Source: Sphingomonas sp. EC-HK361 (GTDB taxonomy: Bacteria; Pseudomonadota; Alphaproteobacteria; Sphingomonadales; Sphingomonadaceae). From it: a stretch of 64,000 bases of DNA. The translations under genes were made by a program, and so were the position numbers. Position 1 is the first letter of the stretch. Each line of letters opens with the position of its first letter. The stretch covers positions 868,724 through 932,723 of the forward strand of contig NZ_LR701493.1 in assembly GCF_902498785.1 (NCBI RefSeq), written 5' to 3'. The notes under the pieces were generated by a model. It saw only the letters and a list, made by a program, of their open reading frames with translations, made no database searches and was not told the origin of the DNA. Shown here in pieces: positions 55,888-64,000 of the stretch.

Positions 55888-58119
55888 TTAGCGCCCGAGG
55901 TTCTTGAATGCCAGCGTCAACAGGTAGCTGTTGCCGCGCGTCGCGTCGCCCGTATCCTGATAGTCGCGCTTCCAGGTCAGCCCGAGCGTCAGGCAGTCAT
56001 CCTCATAGGCGACACCCACGCGGTGGCGGATCGGCTGGAATCCGTCGGATTGCGACAGCGGATCCTCGGCGCGATTGGTCAGATCGACGACGGCGGATCC
56101 GAAGGCGGACCAGAATTTGGCGAACTGGACGCGCCCGGCGACACGCGCTTCCTCACGGTCCTGCAAATCCTCGACGCTGGTGATGTCGCGGTTGAGCCTC
56201 AGATAGCCGAGCAGCGCATAGGTCTGCCGGCTGCCGATCGTCGCGTCGATCTCGTTGCGGCGAACCGCGAAATTGTCCTTGTCCAGCCGGAAGCGGTGGG
56301 TGAGCGAGACGAAGTCGCGGAAGCGGACCTCGACGCGGCCGACGATGTCGGAAAAGCGATCGGACAGGCCGGTGCCATCGGGCAGGATCGAGGGCCGTTC
56401 GCTCAGGCGATAGCTCTGGCCGACGACGCTGTTGATGCTCAGCCCCGGTGCATCCAGCGCCCACTCCGCGCCGTAGGTGACCCGGCTCGAATCCTCCCAC
56501 CGGTCGTAACCGGCAAAACGGTTGAGCGAGAACAGGTTGCTGTCGTCGAGATCGACCGCGCGCGAGTCCTCGTTGGGAATCTCGAGGTTCTTGATCCTGG
56601 GTTCGGCGACGATCTGGATACGCGGAGTAAAGCGCTGCGTGCCACCGAACGCTTCACCGACGAAGGGCCAGCGAACGTCGGCCGCCAGCGCGCCGATCAA
56701 CCGACCCTGAAACCCCTCGATGCCGCGGTAGCTTTCGACCGCGGTCGAGAGGACGTCATGGGTATTGTAGGCATCGGCCCGCCCGAAGGCGGTCAGCGTC
56801 ACCTCCTGGCCCCAGTTGGTGATCCGGCGCAGGTCCCACTGCGCGCTGGCGAAGGCGCGCTGCGTATCCTGCCCATCGGCTCGGCCAAGCGCGAGCGAGT
56901 TGAGCTGGAGGTTCAGCGTGCCCCCCGCGAGCCCCGGCACGCGCCGGCGATAGTCGATTTCCGGCAGCGCGACGGGCTGCATGCCCTGATCGTCGTTGAC
57001 GCGCAGCGTCTGCACCGCCCAGCCGGCGATCGAGAGATAGCTGTTCGCGTCGATCCGTTCGACGGTCAGGTTGGTGCGCAGCCGGTCGTCGCGCGAAAGA
57101 TCGTAGCGGCGCAGGAAGGTGCGATCGGTGACGAGACGCAGCGATCCGGACACGCTCCATTCCGGCGTAAGCTGGAAGCGCCCGACCCCGTCGATATAGC
57201 CGCGAAACGCCTGCTCGGTCGCGGTGGGGGTCAGCGTGTTCAGGTCGTCGCTGCGCCGGCTGGCGGTGGCATAGGCCGTCACCTTCAGCGCGCCGAGTTC
57301 GTTCAGCGCCTTGTAGTCCGCCTGCAGCATCGGCAGCACGTTGGTGTAGACGTGCGGCGTCACCGTCAGCCCGGCATTGTCGCCCATCCCGAAATAATAG
57401 GGGACCGCAACCTCGAACCCGTTCACCCGGGTCAGGCGCAACTGCGGACTCAACAGCCCCGAATCATTGCCGTCGCCGATCGGGTGGGAGAATTTGGGCA
57501 GCGGGATCGTCGGCAGCCCGAACAGGTGGAAGCGCGCGCCGACATAATAGACGCGCTGACGTTCGGGGCGGTAGGTCACGCGCACCGCGGTGATCTTCCA
57601 CGTCGGCTCCTTGGGACAGCCCGCGGAATTGGTGACGTCGCACGGCGTGTAGGCGGCGCGGTTGAGGTTGATCGTGCCGTCTTCCTCGCGCGTGCCCTTC
57701 ACCGCGGCCAGCCGACCGCCTTGCTCCAGCACGACGAGCATGTTGTCGACCACGCCGTCCTTCAGCAAATCGGTCAGCTCGATCGAATCGCCATAGGCGA
57801 TGTCGCCTTCGGGGTTAGTGACCGCGATGTTGCCGTTGGCGAAGACCTTTCCGGTCTTGCGGTTCCACGTCACCTTGTCGGCGCGCAGCCGCTGGCCCTG
57901 GCGGAACATGCGGACCTCGCCGCTCGCCACGACGACATCGTTGTTGAGATCGTATTCGAGCTGGCCGGAACTGAACTGGACCTGGTCGTCGGCCAGCGGC
58001 TTTTCCTCGCCCGGCGGCGGCGGTGCGACCGGCGGGGTCTGAAAGTCCTGCGCCATCGCCCCGATCGGTGCGAGCATCGCCAGCGGCAGCACGCAGCACG
58101 CCATGAGGTGGGAACGCAT
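55888..58119 (-). CDS. lptD: LPS assembly outer-membrane protein LptD
   Basis: Inserts lipopolysaccharide into the outer leaflet with LptE. Signal peptide (CCVLPLAMLAPIGAMAQ), OstA jellyroll domain (QFSSGQLEYDLNNDVVVASGEVRM), then a large beta-barrel of many amphipathic strands ending in LTLAFKNLGR. Cysteines in TPCDVTNSAGC and YEDDCL could form the family disulfides. 743 aa from ATG 58119. It heads the operon; a 77-base gap precedes surA. Confidence 0.94.
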   Translation of the reverse strand: MRSHLMACCVLPLAMLAPIGAMAQDFQTPPVAPPPPGEEKPLADDQVQFSSGQLEYDLNNDVVVASGEVRMFRQGQRLRADKVTWNRKTGKVFANGNIAVTNPEGDIAYGDSIELTDLLKDGVVDNMLVVLEQGGRLAAVKGTREEDGTINLNRAAYTPCDVTNSAGCPKEPTWKITAVRVTYRPERQRVYYVGARFHLFGLPTIPLPKFSHPIGDGNDSGLLSPQLRLTRVNGFEVAVPYYFGMGDNAGLTVTPHVYTNVLPMLQADYKALNELGALKVTAYATASRRSDDLNTLTPTATEQAFRGYIDGVGRFQLTPEWSVSGSLRLVTDRTFLRRYDLSRDDRLRTNLTVERIDANSYLSIAGWAVQTLRVNDDQGMQPVALPEIDYRRRVPGLAGGTLNLQLNSLALGRADGQDTQRAFASAQWDLRRITNWGQEVTLTAFGRADAYNTHDVLSTAVESYRGIEGFQGRLIGALAADVRWPFVGEAFGGTQRFTPRIQIVAEPRIKNLEIPNEDSRAVDLDDSNLFSLNRFAGYDRWEDSSRVTYGAEWALDAPGLSINSVVGQSYRLSERPSILPDGTGLSDRFSDIVGRVEVRFRDFVSLTHRFRLDKDNFAVRRNEIDATIGSRQTYALLGYLRLNRDITSVEDLQDREEARVAGRVQFAKFWSAFGSAVVDLTNRAEDPLSQSDGFQPIRHRVGVAYEDDCLTLGLTWKRDYQDTGDATRGNSYLLTLAFKNLGR

Positions 58120-58267
58120 CACGGTGATCGGTCAACTCCCGGACACGCCGGGATGGCGCGCACGAGCCTGCCCTATCGCATCACCGCGCAGGCGCTGCAA
58201 TCGCGTGCGCGCGCACCGCGTGCCGCACGGTCGATTTCCGCGGCGCGCGTGGTTTTTGCGCCTCGCC

Positions 58268-58295
58268 TTGCCGTTGGTCGACCGGGGTCCTAGGG
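58268..58295 (+). promoter_or_regulatory. Candidate promoter of pepA
   Basis: TTGCCG (58268-58273), 16 bases, CTAGGG (58290-58295), about 27 bases before ATG 58322. Same form as the tRNA-His promoter. Confidence 0.5.
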
Positions 58296-58321
58296 GCTTC
58301 GTTAACGCTTTCGAGGATTTG

Positions 58322-59776
58322 ATGATGAAGATCGTTTTCGCTCCAGCCAAGCCTGTCGACGCCGCCCTGGTCGCCTATCCGGTAGCCAAGGGCGGCGTCG
58401 ATGCGGTGCCTGCGGCCGCAAGCGCGCTGGCTGCGGCTGCGGCGAAGGCGCAGCGCTTTGACGGCGAAGCGGGCAAGCTCGTCGATCTGATCGTGCCGTC
58501 GGGTGATGGTGCGCAAAGGATCATTCTGCTGGGTGTGGGGGAGGGTGACGATGCCGCTTATGAGCGTGCAGGCGGTGCGCTGACCGCGGCGCTGCTGACC
58601 TCGGGCGCGACCTCGATCGCAGTCGATGTGTCGTCCGCACCGAACCCTGTCGCAGTCGCGCGGCTGGCGGCGGGCGCGGCGCAGCGGGCGTGGCGTTATG
58701 ATGCCTACCGCACCAAGCTGGCCGACAACGCCAAACCCACGCTTGAGACGATCACGATCGTCGGCGCGCCGGACGGGACGGAAGCGGCCTGGGCTGCGCG
58801 CGATGCGGTGACGCAGGGGCTGGCGCTTACCAAGACGCTCGTCACCCTGCCGCCCAACATCCTTTATCCTGAAAGCTTCGTCGAGATCGTCCGCAAGGAA
58901 ACCGAAGGCACCGGCCTCGAGATCGAAGTGCTCGACGAGGCGGCAATGGCCGCGCTCGGGATGGGCGCGCTGCTCGGGGTCAGCCAGGGGTCGCGGCGCG
59001 AGGCGCAACTGCTGGTGATGAAGTGGACGGGGGCGGGCGACGCCGCTCCGATCGCGCTGGTCGGCAAGGGTGTGACCTTCGACACCGGCGGCATCTCGAT
59101 CAAGCCTGCCGCGGGCATGGAAGACATGAAGTGGGACATGGGCGGGGCCGGTGCGGTCGCTGGCGCGATGAAGGCGCTGGCGCTGCGCAAGGCAAAGGCA
59201 AACGTCATCGGCGTGTGCGGCCTTGTCGAGAACATGCCCGACGGCAACGCGCAGCGCCCCGGTGACGTGGTGACGAGCATGTCGGGCCAGACGATCGAGG
59301 TCATCAACACCGACGCGGAAGGCCGGCTCGTGCTGTGCGACGCGATCACCTGGGTGCAGAAAAAGCACGGGGTGAAGACGATTGTCGATCTCGCAACGCT
59401 GACCGGCGCGATGATCGTCAGCCTGGGCACCGAGCATGGCGGCATCTTCGCCAATGACGACGTGCTGGCCGACCAGTTGCTCGCGGCGGGTCGTGCGACG
59501 GGCGACCTGCTGTGGCGCTTCCCGCTCGCGGACAGCTACAACAAGCTCATCGATTCGCAGATCGCCGACATGAAGAATGTCGGCCCGCGCGGCGCGGGAT
59601 CGATCACCGCGGCACAGTTCATCCAGCGCTTCGTCGAGGAGGGCGTGAAGTGGGCGCATCTCGACATTGCCGGGATGGTGTGGTCGGACAAGGCCGGTCC
59701 GACCTGGGACAAGGGCGCGACCGGCTACGGCGTGCGCCTGCTCGACCGGTTTGTCGCCGACAATTTCGAGAAGTGA
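58322..59776 (+). CDS. pepA: Leucyl aminopeptidase (M17)
   Basis: Cytosolic two-metal aminopeptidase. The catalytic C-terminal domain has VGKGVTFDTGGISIKPAAGMEDMKWDMGG and VINTDAEGRLVLCDA, the M17 signature with metal and active residues, and the N-terminal macro-like domain is Ala-rich. 484 aa. ATG 58322 or 58325, with GAGG upstream; the longer frame to 58103 is antisense to lptD. Confidence 0.96.
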   Translation: MMKIVFAPAKPVDAALVAYPVAKGGVDAVPAAASALAAAAAKAQRFDGEAGKLVDLIVPSGDGAQRIILLGVGEGDDAAYERAGGALTAALLTSGATSIAVDVSSAPNPVAVARLAAGAAQRAWRYDAYRTKLADNAKPTLETITIVGAPDGTEAAWAARDAVTQGLALTKTLVTLPPNILYPESFVEIVRKETEGTGLEIEVLDEAAMAALGMGALLGVSQGSRREAQLLVMKWTGAGDAAPIALVGKGVTFDTGGISIKPAAGMEDMKWDMGGAGAVAGAMKALALRKAKANVIGVCGLVENMPDGNAQRPGDVVTSMSGQTIEVINTDAEGRLVLCDAITWVQKKHGVKTIVDLATLTGAMIVSLGTEHGGIFANDDVLADQLLAAGRATGDLLWRFPLADSYNKLIDSQIADMKNVGPRGAGSITAAQFIQRFVEEGVKWAHLDIAGMVWSDKAGPTWDKGATGYGVRLLDRFVADNFEK

Positions 59777-59789
59777 TCCTGGGCGCGCG

Positions 59790-60230
59790 ATGCAGGTCGA
59801 TTTCTACCATTTGACCGCATCGCCGCTGCCACGAACGCTTGCGCGGATTGCCGAGCGCATTCTCGCAGGCTCCGGGCGGTTGCTGGTGGTGCACGGCGAT
59901 GCGGTGCAGCGGCAGGCGCTCGACCGGGAATTGTGGACCTACGCGCCTGAGAGTTTTCTGCCGCATGCGGTGACGGGCGCTGGCGACGATGCGGCCCAGC
60001 CAGTGCTGATCGCCGACCAGCCCGTTGCCGCCAACGGCGCCCGCCACATCGCGCTGGGTGACGGGGTTTGGCGCGAGGAGGCCCTGAGCTTCGACCGCGC
60101 GTTTCATTTCTTCGACGACGAAACCGTCGAAGGCGCCCGCGCGGCGTGGCGCGGGCTCGCCGAAAAGCCCGATGTCGAGCGCCGCTACTGGAAGCAGACC
60201 GATCGCGGCGGGTGGGAGCAGGCCGCCTGA
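59790..60230 (+). CDS. holC: DNA polymerase III subunit chi
   Basis: Clamp-loader accessory that binds SSB. QVDFYHLTASPLPRTLARIAERIL, LLVVHGD and FLPHAV follow the HolC pattern, with FDDETVEGARAAWR near the C-terminus. 146 aa. ATG 59790, 13 bases after pepA, the usual gene order. Confidence 0.92.
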   Translation: MQVDFYHLTASPLPRTLARIAERILAGSGRLLVVHGDAVQRQALDRELWTYAPESFLPHAVTGAGDDAAQPVLIADQPVAANGARHIALGDGVWREEALSFDRAFHFFDDETVEGARAAWRGLAEKPDVERRYWKQTDRGGWEQAA

Positions 60231-60233
60231 GGC

Positions 60234-60261
60234 TTGCCATCGGGCGCGCCCCCGCCTAGGG
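60234..60261 (+). promoter_or_regulatory. Candidate promoter of ndk
   Basis: TTGCCA (60234-60239), 16 bases, CTAGGG (60256-60261). It would give a leader of 35-45 bases that includes AGGAG at 60294-60298. Confidence 0.5.
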
Positions 60262-60310
60262 GCGCGGCCATCTTCCGCTTCACACTCACGCACAGGAGCC
60301 CGTGACCATC

Positions 60311-60733
60311 ATGGCCGCGAACCGTACTTTTTCGATCATCAAGCCCGACGCCACGCGTCGCAATCTCACGGGCGCCGTCACCAAGATGCTTGAGGAGGCC
60401 GGCCTGCGCGTCGTCGCGTCCAAGCGCATCCAGATGACGAAGGAGCAGGCCGAGGGCTTCTACGCGGTCCACAAGGAGCGGCCCTTCTTCAACGACCTCG
60501 TCAGCTTCATGATCTCCGGCCCGGTCGTCGTGCAGGTGCTGGAAGGCGAGAACGCCGTGCAGCGCAACCGCGACATCATGGGCGCGACCAACCCGGAAAA
60601 CGCCGACGCCGGCACGATCCGCAAGGAACTGGCCGAATCGATCGAGGCGAACTCGGTCCATGGTTCGGACTCGGACGAGAATGCGGCGATCGAGATCGCC
60701 TATTTCTTCAAGCCCGAAGAGATCGTCGGCTGA
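60311..60733 (+). CDS. ndk: Nucleoside diphosphate kinase
   Basis: Transfers phosphate between nucleoside di- and triphosphates. [13 protein letters not shown] opens the fold, and the catalytic His lies in [10 protein letters not shown]. The end has [13 protein letters not shown]. 140 aa from ATG 60311. GTG 60302 is also possible: AGGAG at 60294-60298 is three bases before the GTG and 12 before the ATG, so neither spacing is ideal. Confidence 0.97.
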   Translation: MAANRTFSIIKPDATRRNLTGAVTKMLEEAGLRVVASKRIQMTKEQAEGFYAVHKERPFFNDLVSFMISGPVVVQVLEGENAVQRNRDIMGATNPENADAGTIRKELAESIEANSVHGSDSDENAAIEIAYFFKPEEIVG

Positions 60734-60737
60734 GCCG

Positions 60738-61259
60738 ATGACGATGTGGCGGCTGCGGCGGGCGGGCGAGGGGGACGCTCCCGCGCTCGCGATGGTCGCA
60801 GCCGCCAGCTTTCTCGAGACGTTCGCCGGCATCCTTAAAGGACCGGACATCATCGCCCACTGCGCGCGCAAGAGCTCGCCCGCGCAATTTTCTGCCTGGG
60901 CGCAGGATGCGGGAAGCGCGCTGACGCTGGCGGAGCATCCGGATGGCGCTGCGCCGGTAGGCTACACCGTGCTCTCCGTCCCAGATTTTCCCATCCCGAC
61001 GACCTCCGACGATATCGAACTGCGCCGCATCTACGCGCTGTCGCTAACCCGCGGGACCGGGATCGGCGCTGCGCTGATGGCACGCGCGATCGACGATGCG
61101 CGGGCGCTAGGCAAGACGCGGCTGTTGCTCGGCGTGCTCGGCGCCAACCGCCGCGCGCGCGATTTCTACGAGCGGCAGGGCTTCACGCTTGCGGGCGAAC
61201 GCCAGTTCCTGGTCGGAGAAAGCCTGTTCGACGACGTGATCTACGCGCGCGACCTTTGA
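60738..61259 (+). CDS. GNAT family N-acetyltransferase
   Basis: 173 aa with the acetyl-CoA-binding motif LTRGTGIGAALMARAIDDARALG and the following LLGVLGANRRARDFYERQGFTLAGE. Substrate unknown. It starts five bases after ndk. Confidence 0.9.
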   Translation: MTMWRLRRAGEGDAPALAMVAAASFLETFAGILKGPDIIAHCARKSSPAQFSAWAQDAGSALTLAEHPDGAAPVGYTVLSVPDFPIPTTSDDIELRRIYALSLTRGTGIGAALMARAIDDARALGKTRLLLGVLGANRRARDFYERQGFTLAGERQFLVGESLFDDVIYARDL

Positions 61260-61281
61260 GAAGCGTACTTTCATCAATCAC

Positions 61282-61352
61282 TGCCGTTTGTGCTGATCGA
61301 AGTCGAAGCACGTCGTCTCGCATGCCCTTCGACTGCGCTCAGGGCGAACGGT
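61282..61352. repeat. Intergenic repeat of the CTTCGACTGCGCTCAGGG type
   Basis: Contains CCCTTCGACTGCGCTCAGGG and GATCGAAGTCGAAGCAC, the two halves of a palindromic element I know to be frequent between sphingomonad genes. One copy here, between two convergent genes. Confidence 0.65.
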
Positions 61353-61365
61353 TGTCAGGGAGTTT

Positions 61366-61959
61366 TCAGGCCGGCGGCGTCCACATCCGGTCAAGCGCAG
61401 CCGCGTTGCCGCTACGGTCCCGCAAACGCAACGCCTCCAGCTTCAGCGAACGGCCCCGCAGGATACGGCCTTCGGTTCGCCAGATGATGTCGTAGATCGC
61501 AGCGCCGGTTCTCTTCGTATCGCCGTCCCAATAGATGACCCGCACCAGCGCCGGCAGCTTGCCGGTCTGCGCATCGGGGCCGTTGTCCGTCGCTTTCAAA
61601 AGCGCATCGCGAAAGGCGCCGCTGTCGATCACCGGCTCCACCGGCTGCTGCGTCGGCACCCCGAGCGCTTTGGGGAAGGTGACCGTCACATCGGCGATCT
61701 CGTGCCGCGTATCGCGCAGCCGCAGGCGGTCCCCGCCATTTTCGACCGTAGCGACCAACGCAATCCGCGAGTCGACGCGCTCTTCCTGCGCAGCGGCGGA
61801 GGCCTTCTCGAGCGCGGCATCGCGGCGCTCGCTCCAGCTGTTCCACAGCGTCAGCGCGGCGATGAGGACGCCCGCGACCGCGACGACTTCGGCCAAGCTG
61901 ATCCAGCGTCGGCGGGTGGCGGCGGCCTCGGCGCGCTCGGCGGGGGTTTCGTCGGTCAT
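61366..61959 (-). CDS. Hypothetical single-helix membrane protein
   Basis: 197 aa. Basic N-terminus, one membrane helix (ISLAEVVAVAGVLIAALTLWNSW), then a soluble domain (RLRLRDTRHEIADVTVTFPKA, LVRVIYWDGDTKRTGAAIYDIIWRTEGRILRG). I do not recognise the family. Its start overlaps the stop of the MmcQ/YjbR gene. Confidence 0.75.
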   Translation of the reverse strand: MTDETPAERAEAAATRRRWISLAEVVAVAGVLIAALTLWNSWSERRDAALEKASAAAQEERVDSRIALVATVENGGDRLRLRDTRHEIADVTVTFPKALGVPTQQPVEPVIDSGAFRDALLKATDNGPDAQTGKLPALVRVIYWDGDTKRTGAAIYDIIWRTEGRILRGRSLKLEALRLRDRSGNAAALDRMWTPPA

Positions 61960-62321
61960 CGCCCGCCGGCCTCAAGCAGGCGCATGGGGGCGGCAAGCTC
62001 CCAGCTCCGCGCGATGCGATCCTCGACGAGCGGCCAATCGACATCGCCGGCAAGATTGACCCCGACCCATCCTGACGGGCCGAGATACGCAGGGCGGCTA
62101 TAGGTCTCCGGCGCGGCCTCGATGAGCATCGCCTGCTCGTCGACGCCGCTCGTCTTCACGCACACGACGTGAAGGCCATCGCCGTGATGATCGTCGCGGA
62201 CCTGCGCGAACTGCTTGCCGGCGACGAAGAAAGTCGGCTGGCCGTGGCTGACGCGCTCTTCCGTTTCGGGCAGCGCGAGTGCCGCCGCGCGGACGGTCTC
62301 AAGCGGGGTTGGGTCGCTCAT
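61956..62321 (-). CDS. MmcQ/YjbR family protein
   Basis: 121 aa with ALALPETEERVSHGQPTFFVAGKQFA, and PAYLGPSGWVGVNL typical of this DNA-binding-fold family of unknown function. ATG 62321, overlapping the end of purN by 23 bases, so cotranscription with the pur genes is likely. Confidence 0.9.
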   Translation of the reverse strand: MSDPTPLETVRAAALALPETEERVSHGQPTFFVAGKQFAQVRDDHHGDGLHVVCVKTSGVDEQAMLIEAAPETYSRPAYLGPSGWVGVNLAGDVDWPLVEDRIARSWELAAPMRLLEAGGR

Positions 62322-62871
62322 TGGCAACGAACTCCTTCAAAACGCGCGGATATAACGCATGTTCGGCCGCGAGGACTCGCGCCGCGAGTATCTCGGGTGT
62401 GTCGCCGGGCTCGATCGGTACCTCGGCCTGACCGAGCACCGCGCCCCCATCGAGCTCTTCGGTCACGACATGCACCGAGCATCCGGCAACCGCATCGCCG
62501 GCCGCGATCGCACGGGCATGGGTGTCGAGGCCCTTGTATCGGGGCAACAGCGACGGGTGGATATTGACGATCCGGCCGCGCCACCGTGCGACGAAATCGT
62601 CGGACAGCAGCCGCATATAGCCGGCGAGCGCGATGATTTCGACGCCCGCTTCGCGCAGCGCCGCATCGATCTGCGCTTCATACCCGGCCTTGCCGATGCC
62701 TTTTGGCGACAGCGCGAAGGTGGCGATCCCTCGCGACTTCGCCCATGCGAGCCCGGGCGCGTCGGGCTTGTCGGACGCGACGAGCGCGACGTCGTAGCCG
62801 TCCGCCCGCTCGACAAGCGCCATCATGTTCGATCCGCGGCCGGAAATGAGGATGCCGATCCTTCTATTCAT
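62299..62871 (-). CDS. purN: Phosphoribosylglycinamide formyltransferase
   Basis: Formyl transfer from formyl-THF to GAR in purine synthesis. RIGILISGRGSNM, LAGYMRLLS and IHPSLLPRYKGLDTHARAI are PurN signatures. 190 aa. Downstream of purM, with a hairpin repeat between. Confidence 0.96.
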   Translation of the reverse strand: MNRRIGILISGRGSNMMALVERADGYDVALVASDKPDAPGLAWAKSRGIATFALSPKGIGKAGYEAQIDAALREAGVEIIALAGYMRLLSDDFVARWRGRIVNIHPSLLPRYKGLDTHARAIAAGDAVAGCSVHVVTEELDGGAVLGQAEVPIEPGDTPEILAARVLAAEHALYPRVLKEFVANERPNPA

Positions 62872-62884
62872 GCGGTGCCCGATG

Positions 62885-62937
62885 TGCCCCCGCGAAGGCG
62901 GGGACCCAGACTGGGTTCCCGCCTACGCGGGAACACA
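62885..62937. repeat. Double-hairpin repeat between purM and purN (WVPA.AGT-type)
   Basis: CCCCCGCGAAGGCGGGGA, then CCCAGACTGGGTT, then CCCGCCTACGCGGGAAC. It is almost identical to 18825-18875. It lies inside what should be one transcript and could partly terminate it or stabilise upstream mRNA. Confidence 0.85.
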
Positions 62938-62940
62938 TTG

Positions 62941-64000
62941 CTAAGCATGATGCGTCGCGCTCCAATCATCCCGCGCGCTCCAGGTTTCAGCCGAACCCTT
63001 CACGGTGCACCCGCGCGGCCCCGCCTCGATCGCGCCCATCCGGAACACCATCTCACCCGCGGCTTCAAGTTCCGTCGCGACCGAATCCGCCGCGCCCGCT
63101 GCAACGACGATAGCCATCCCGATCCCGCAATTGAACGTGCGCGCCATTTCCTCCGGCTCGATCGTCCCTTGCGCCTGCAGGAACGCCATCAGTCGCGGCT
63201 GCGGCCAGGCATCGGCGTCTACGACCGCGTGCGTATCGATCGGCAGGACGCGCGGGATATTCTCGAGCAATCCGCCGCCAGTGATATGCGCCATGCCCTT
63301 GATCCGCTTGGCGCGGATGAGCGGCAGCAAGCTTTTCACATAGATGCGCGTCGGCGCCATCAAATGGTCGATCAGCAGCCGGTCAGCATCGAACAGCGCC
63401 GGCCGGTCGAGCTTCCAGCCCTTGTCTGCGGCCAGCCGCCGGACGAGCGAGAAGCCGTTGGAATGCACCCCCGACGATGCGAGCCCGAGGATCACGTCGC
63501 CCGCCGCTATCTCTGCCCCGGTCAGCACCTGATCGCGTTCGACCGCTCCGACGCAGAAGCCGGCAAGGTCGTAGTCGCCGTCCGCGTACATCCCCGGCAT
63601 CTCCGCGGTCTCGCCGCCGATCAGCGCGCAGCCGGCGTCGCGGCAGCCTTCGGCGATCGAGGCGACGACGCTTTCGGCCACGGCGGTATCGAGCTTGCCG
63701 GTCGCGTAATAGTCCAGGAAAAACAGCGGCTCCGCGCCCTGCACGATCAGGTCGTTGGCGCACATCGCGACGAGATCGATGCCGACGCCCGCATGACGAT
63801 CCCATTCGATGGCGAGCTTCAGCTTCGTGCCGACGCCGTCATTCGCCGCGACCAGGAGCGGATCGGTGAAACCCGCTGCCTTCAGATCGAAGAACCCGCC
63901 GAACCCGCCGAGATCGGCATCGGTGCCGGCGCGCCGCGTCGATTTGGCGAGCGGACCGATCGCGCGGACGAGCGCATTGCCAGCGGCGATGGAAACCCCC
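62941..64000 (-). CDS. purM: Phosphoribosylformylglycinamidine cyclo-ligase (5' part outside the window)
   Basis: Forms AIR in purine synthesis. The readable part starts [18 protein letters not shown] at the right edge and contains [48 protein letters not shown] and [16 protein letters not shown], all PurM blocks. The true start lies beyond base 64000. Confidence 0.96.
   Translation of the reverse strand, partial: GVSIAAGNALVRAIGPLAKSTRRAGTDADLGGFGGFFDLKAAGFTDPLLVAANDGVGTKLKLAIEWDRHAGVGIDLVAMCANDLIVQGAEPLFFLDYYATGKLDTAVAESVVASIAEGCRDAGCALIGGETAEMPGMYADGDYDLAGFCVGAVERDQVLTGAEIAAGDVILGLASSGVHSNGFSLVRRLAADKGWKLDRPALFDADRLLIDHLMAPTRIYVKSLLPLIRAKRIKGMAHITGGGLLENIPRVLPIDTHAVVDADAWPQPRLMAFLQAQGTIEPEEMARTFNCGIGMAIVVAAGAADSVATELEAAGEMVFRMGAIEAGPRGCTVKGSAETWSARDDWSATHHA

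Noticed and set aside
55873-58293. 806-codon open frame on the plus strand opposite lptD
   Set aside because: High-GC codon bias leaves antisense frames open; the translation is Arg/Asp/Gly-rich with no domain, while lptD on the other strand has clear motifs.

Overview
The window looks like chromosomal DNA of a sphingomonad (Alphaproteobacteria, Sphingomonas-like). The clues are high GC, CckA and ChvG/ChvI regulators, a short alphaproteobacterial HprK in an HPr/EIIA/RapZ cluster beside ATP-dependent PEP carboxykinase, Leu dehydrogenase, tandem M13 peptidases, and the short palindromic repeats common in sphingomonad intergenic regions. Gene density is very high. Many neighbours overlap by 1-4 bases (ATGA, GTGA, TTGA junctions). 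I saw no phage, insertion sequence, CRISPR array or plasmid genes. Family assignments come from reading motifs; no database search was run.

Layout: 1-8192 is a type II secretion operon, gspE to gspN, with repeat elements at three of its junctions. 8241-8317 is tRNA-His, then Leu dehydrogenase. 9415-14205 is a cytochrome c maturation operon (ccmC-D-E-F-G-H-I). 14206-16151 holds a DUF3072 protein, alanine dehydrogenase and a divergent Lrp-type regulator. 16275-20878 holds kup, greB and a lytic transglycosylase. 20966-23343 holds dapA, a small secreted protein, smpB and a DUF2062 protein. 23416-27642 holds two M13 metallopeptidases separated by a large hairpin repeat. 27749-30544 holds cckA and a single-domain response regulator. 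30588-35239 holds ilvD, a small exported protein, the NAD(P)HX repair enzyme and an RNA m5U methyltransferase. 35211-39544 holds truA-fmt (minus), then recR, def and rmuC (plus).

39541-40096 is a lower-GC patch with one credible small gene. A TrmH-type methyltransferase and a divergent uracil-DNA-glycosylase-like protein follow. 41612-47699 is a carbon/envelope signalling block: chvI-chvG-hprK-rapZ-EIIA-ptsH on the minus strand, facing away from pckA. Then come nfeD and qmcA (qmcA carries an apparent one-base frameshift), guaB, an RsmB-type methyltransferase and a TPR protein. The classical lptD-surA-pdxA-rsmA operon follows. The right end holds pepA, holC, ndk, a GNAT acetyltransferase, a membrane protein, a MmcQ/YjbR protein and purM-purN (purM is cut by the window edge).

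Most of the content is conserved housekeeping. The least ordinary signals are: repeat elements that supply start codons, Shine-Dalgarno sequences and coding sequence inside the secretion operon; a recurring promoter form (TTGnCg, 16-17 bp, CTAnnn) that in several cases sits only a few bases from the start codon, implying leaderless mRNAs; a candidate operator at pckA; the UDG-like protein; and the qmcA frameshift.
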